Source: Loxodes magnus
Lineage: Eukaryota > Ciliophora > Karyorelictea > Loxodida > Loxodidae
DNA length: 64,000 nt
Assembly (NCBI GenBank): GCA_946699065.1
Contig: CAMPDV010000229.1
Span: forward strand, 372,001-436,000
Direction: 5' to 3'
A program made the position numbers and the translations under genes. The notes beneath the pieces were generated by a model. The model was not told the origin of the DNA. It was given only the letters and a program-made list of their open reading frames with translations, and made no database searches. How positions within the stretch are numbered: position 1 is the first letter of the stretch; every line of letters starts with the position of its first letter. Positions 61,990-64,000 of this stretch are shown piece by piece.

Positions 61990-64000
61990 TATAGTAGGTT
62001 CAGTAGCTTATGCTTTTGGGATTTCAGTATTTTTATGATGCTTGAAAGCTTAGATTGAAGGATTTGTGTTATAGCAGGTTCATTTATAATTAATATTTCT
62101 CTGATTCTTGTAGGAAAATTTTTCACATTTGAAAGCTTTTAGGCATACCCATAGGTTTAGCACTTTGTGGGTTGCATCTGCAATAGCTGCTATTCCTACT
62201 TTTAGCGGTATATAAAAAGTTAAATTAGATTTCCATTAGTTTCTTAAGAAGCTATTTCAAACTGTGTTCTATAGCAAACGTAGCATTATAATTTTCAAAA
62301 ATAGTAGGACCAAGTTTAGAAGGCATTGCAATGGATATTTTAAACTGAAATGTTTTGCTATGATATGCTTTTGTTTGGTAGTTCTTATACTTTATAATTT
62401 ATTATGTTTTTAACTATTTAAAAGAAACTAATTAGAGCTCTTCAACAGCTAAAGATAATCAGGATTACTCCTATGATCTCAAGAATGGTACTTCCAATCA
62501 GCACTGAGAGTTAAATTAAGCATTGCCTAAAATCTATACAAAACATAATTTTTCAAAAGTTCTCTTTAAATCTATTTACCATTCATGCTACTAATTAATA
62601 AGCCAATACCTAGAATTTCTTAAACTAGAGCATTTCATATTATCTATTTAAATAGATAATTTAGGTATTTCAAACTTTCTTAGCTAAGAGAGTATTCTAA
62701 CATTTTTATTTCTTTAAGTTTGTTTTACGTTATATACTCAATAAGCTCACTCATTAATAATGAGTATTTATACTAATTTGAATTATATTGCTAATATTCA
62801 GAAAGGTTGTAATATCCATGATAATATAGTAGCTTCCATTTTGATAAGTTTAAAGGATTATATTTAAATAACTTAAGTTATAGCTTTCTATTAGCCTGGG
62901 GAGATTAAAAAGACTTATATCTAACTTTCTTAATGTAATTAAAGGAAAAAACTTAATTTAGTTTTATTAAGTATTGAATATGTAGGAATGCTTAGTAATT
63001 AGTTTCAGCTTTATAATGGTATAGCAATTATAGGCTTTATAAGTTAATTAGCAACAATACATAATTTCTTATCTTCTTCTGTAGTTATATGGATTTATTA
63101 ATAAAATATTTCAATTAAGCTTATAAAAGAGACTTTAGTTACAAGATAACTTTCATATTTAAAGCTAGTTTTAATTATTAATTTACTTTCTAGTTTAAGC
63201 TAAAATTGAAGGCTATTTAAGGCTATTTTTTAAGCTAAATTATAATAAACAATCAAGCAGCTGGCAATTTTAAATGCCTTTTGTCAGCTGCTATATAAAC
63301 AGGATTTTCAGCAGGTAAATTCTACCTTATCCAAGGATCCTTATATTATATTATCAACTTGATAGTCTTAAAGTAGTTAAGCTTTGAATGCTTAACTTAC
63401 CACTAAAGTTGTCTCTTCTACTCTTTAAAAAAGTAAAAGCACTCTTTCTTTCCAGATTTTGGTTATAAGCAAAGGGTCTGCTTCTACTTATATTATCTAC
63501 TAGTTTTAAAGCTAATTAAAGTATCTAAGTAACTAGACTTACTAGAGCATAGCAAATTAAGATAATGGGAAATAATATTCCCTGAATTCCTTAAGGGAAG
63601 CTTATTATAAAATATACTAAAAAGCATTTTATTATATACATCATTTAGCTGCTAGTCCTATTTGAGATAATTGGGTTACATAAAGCCTCTGCTTAAATGC
63701 TTTAAACATTGGATAGAGCTAAAGAAAATGCATTTACTTAGTCAACTAATTTAATACCTTCATTATGTAATAGTCTACTATTCCTTCAACTCCTCGATAT
63801 GACTAGCGTGTATAAAATCTATCAGCTTAGAATTAGTTACTGCAACTAAAAGTTTGGCGCTCTTAAATATATGAAATTGGAAAAATGTTAGAGGGTAATA
63901 AATAAAATGGTCAGTTATCAATAAAAAGTACTATAAAAGCTTTAGAGTTTAAAAGATTAAAGAAGTGAAAGAATAAATAGTATATGAGGAAATAAAGATG
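61990..64000 (+). CDS. unrecognised partial coding candidate running off the window
   Basis: A single plus-strand frame (in phase with 63255) stays protein-like for about 2 kb to the window end. It has hydrophobic stretches near 62140-62230 and 62330-62400 (NVLLWYAFVWQFLYFIIYYV), then mixed sequence such as QDYSYDLKNGTSNQHWELN, KQLAILNAFCQLLYKQDFQQ and REAYYKIYQKAFYYIHHLAA. The composition is more balanced than in most AT-rich blocks here. No start, domain or paralog is available. A second frame is also passable in places, so the call is weak. Confidence 0.3.
63256..63292. other. hairpin
   Basis: Perfect 8-base stem AGCAGCTG (63256-63263) and CAGCTGCT (63285-63292) around a 21-base loop. It lies inside the weak coding candidate, so it may be chance. 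Confidence 0.4.

Noticed and set aside
1-64000. CRISPR array, rRNA operon, bacterial operon features
   Set aside because: No regularly spaced identical repeats, no rRNA-like conserved blocks and no ribosome-binding-site pattern; the code and composition are ciliate-like.

Overview
The window looks like AT-rich ciliate genomic DNA that uses all three stop codons as sense codons. The evidence is internal. Three long paralogous surface-protein genes (A, B, C) stay readable over about 5.75 kb only if TAA and TAG are read as Gln and TGA as Trp. Between paralogs TAA swaps with CAA or TAG, and TGA swaps with TGG, at aligned codons. The same genes all finish on a TGA placed at the same point after a Lys run, so TGA seems to be both Trp and terminator. 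This is the code known from karyorelict ciliates such as Loxodes, and is close to that of the heterotrich Condylostoma. The species itself cannot be named from the sequence alone.

Layout. A giant inverted repeat dominates: left arm 1-13351 (already under way at the window edge) and right arm about 43280-56684, around a spacer of about 29.9 kb. Each arm carries, from outside to inside: an AT-rich block, one surface-protein gene (A on +, C on -), retroelement-like coiled-coil/zinc-knuckle fossils, a structured SINE-like element, a possible Gln-rich reading frame, and a second zinc-knuckle-type fossil which the left arm boundary cuts. The spacer holds a third surface-protein gene (B, 23725-29469), more fossils of the same coiled-coil/zinc-knuckle family, four SINE-like elements with one common 3' tail, several weak coding candidates, and long AT-rich blocks. 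Right of the inverted repeat (56685-64000) the DNA is AT-rich; its last 2 kb may be the start of another coding region running off the window.

How it works together. A, B and C each encode about 1915 residues: a signal peptide, a long beta-helix-like repeat ectodomain, a Cys-rich module, about seven membrane helices and a Gln/Glu/Ser-rich tail, which fits a cell-surface protein. The copies are patchworks. A tract of at least 0.5 kb in C carries B-type variants although the rest of C matches A. This points to recent gene conversion among copies, with the inverted repeat as a possible substrate. Because no codon is an unconditional stop, open frames alone mean little here. Only genes backed by paralogs or recognisable motifs get high confidence; other candidates are marked weak.
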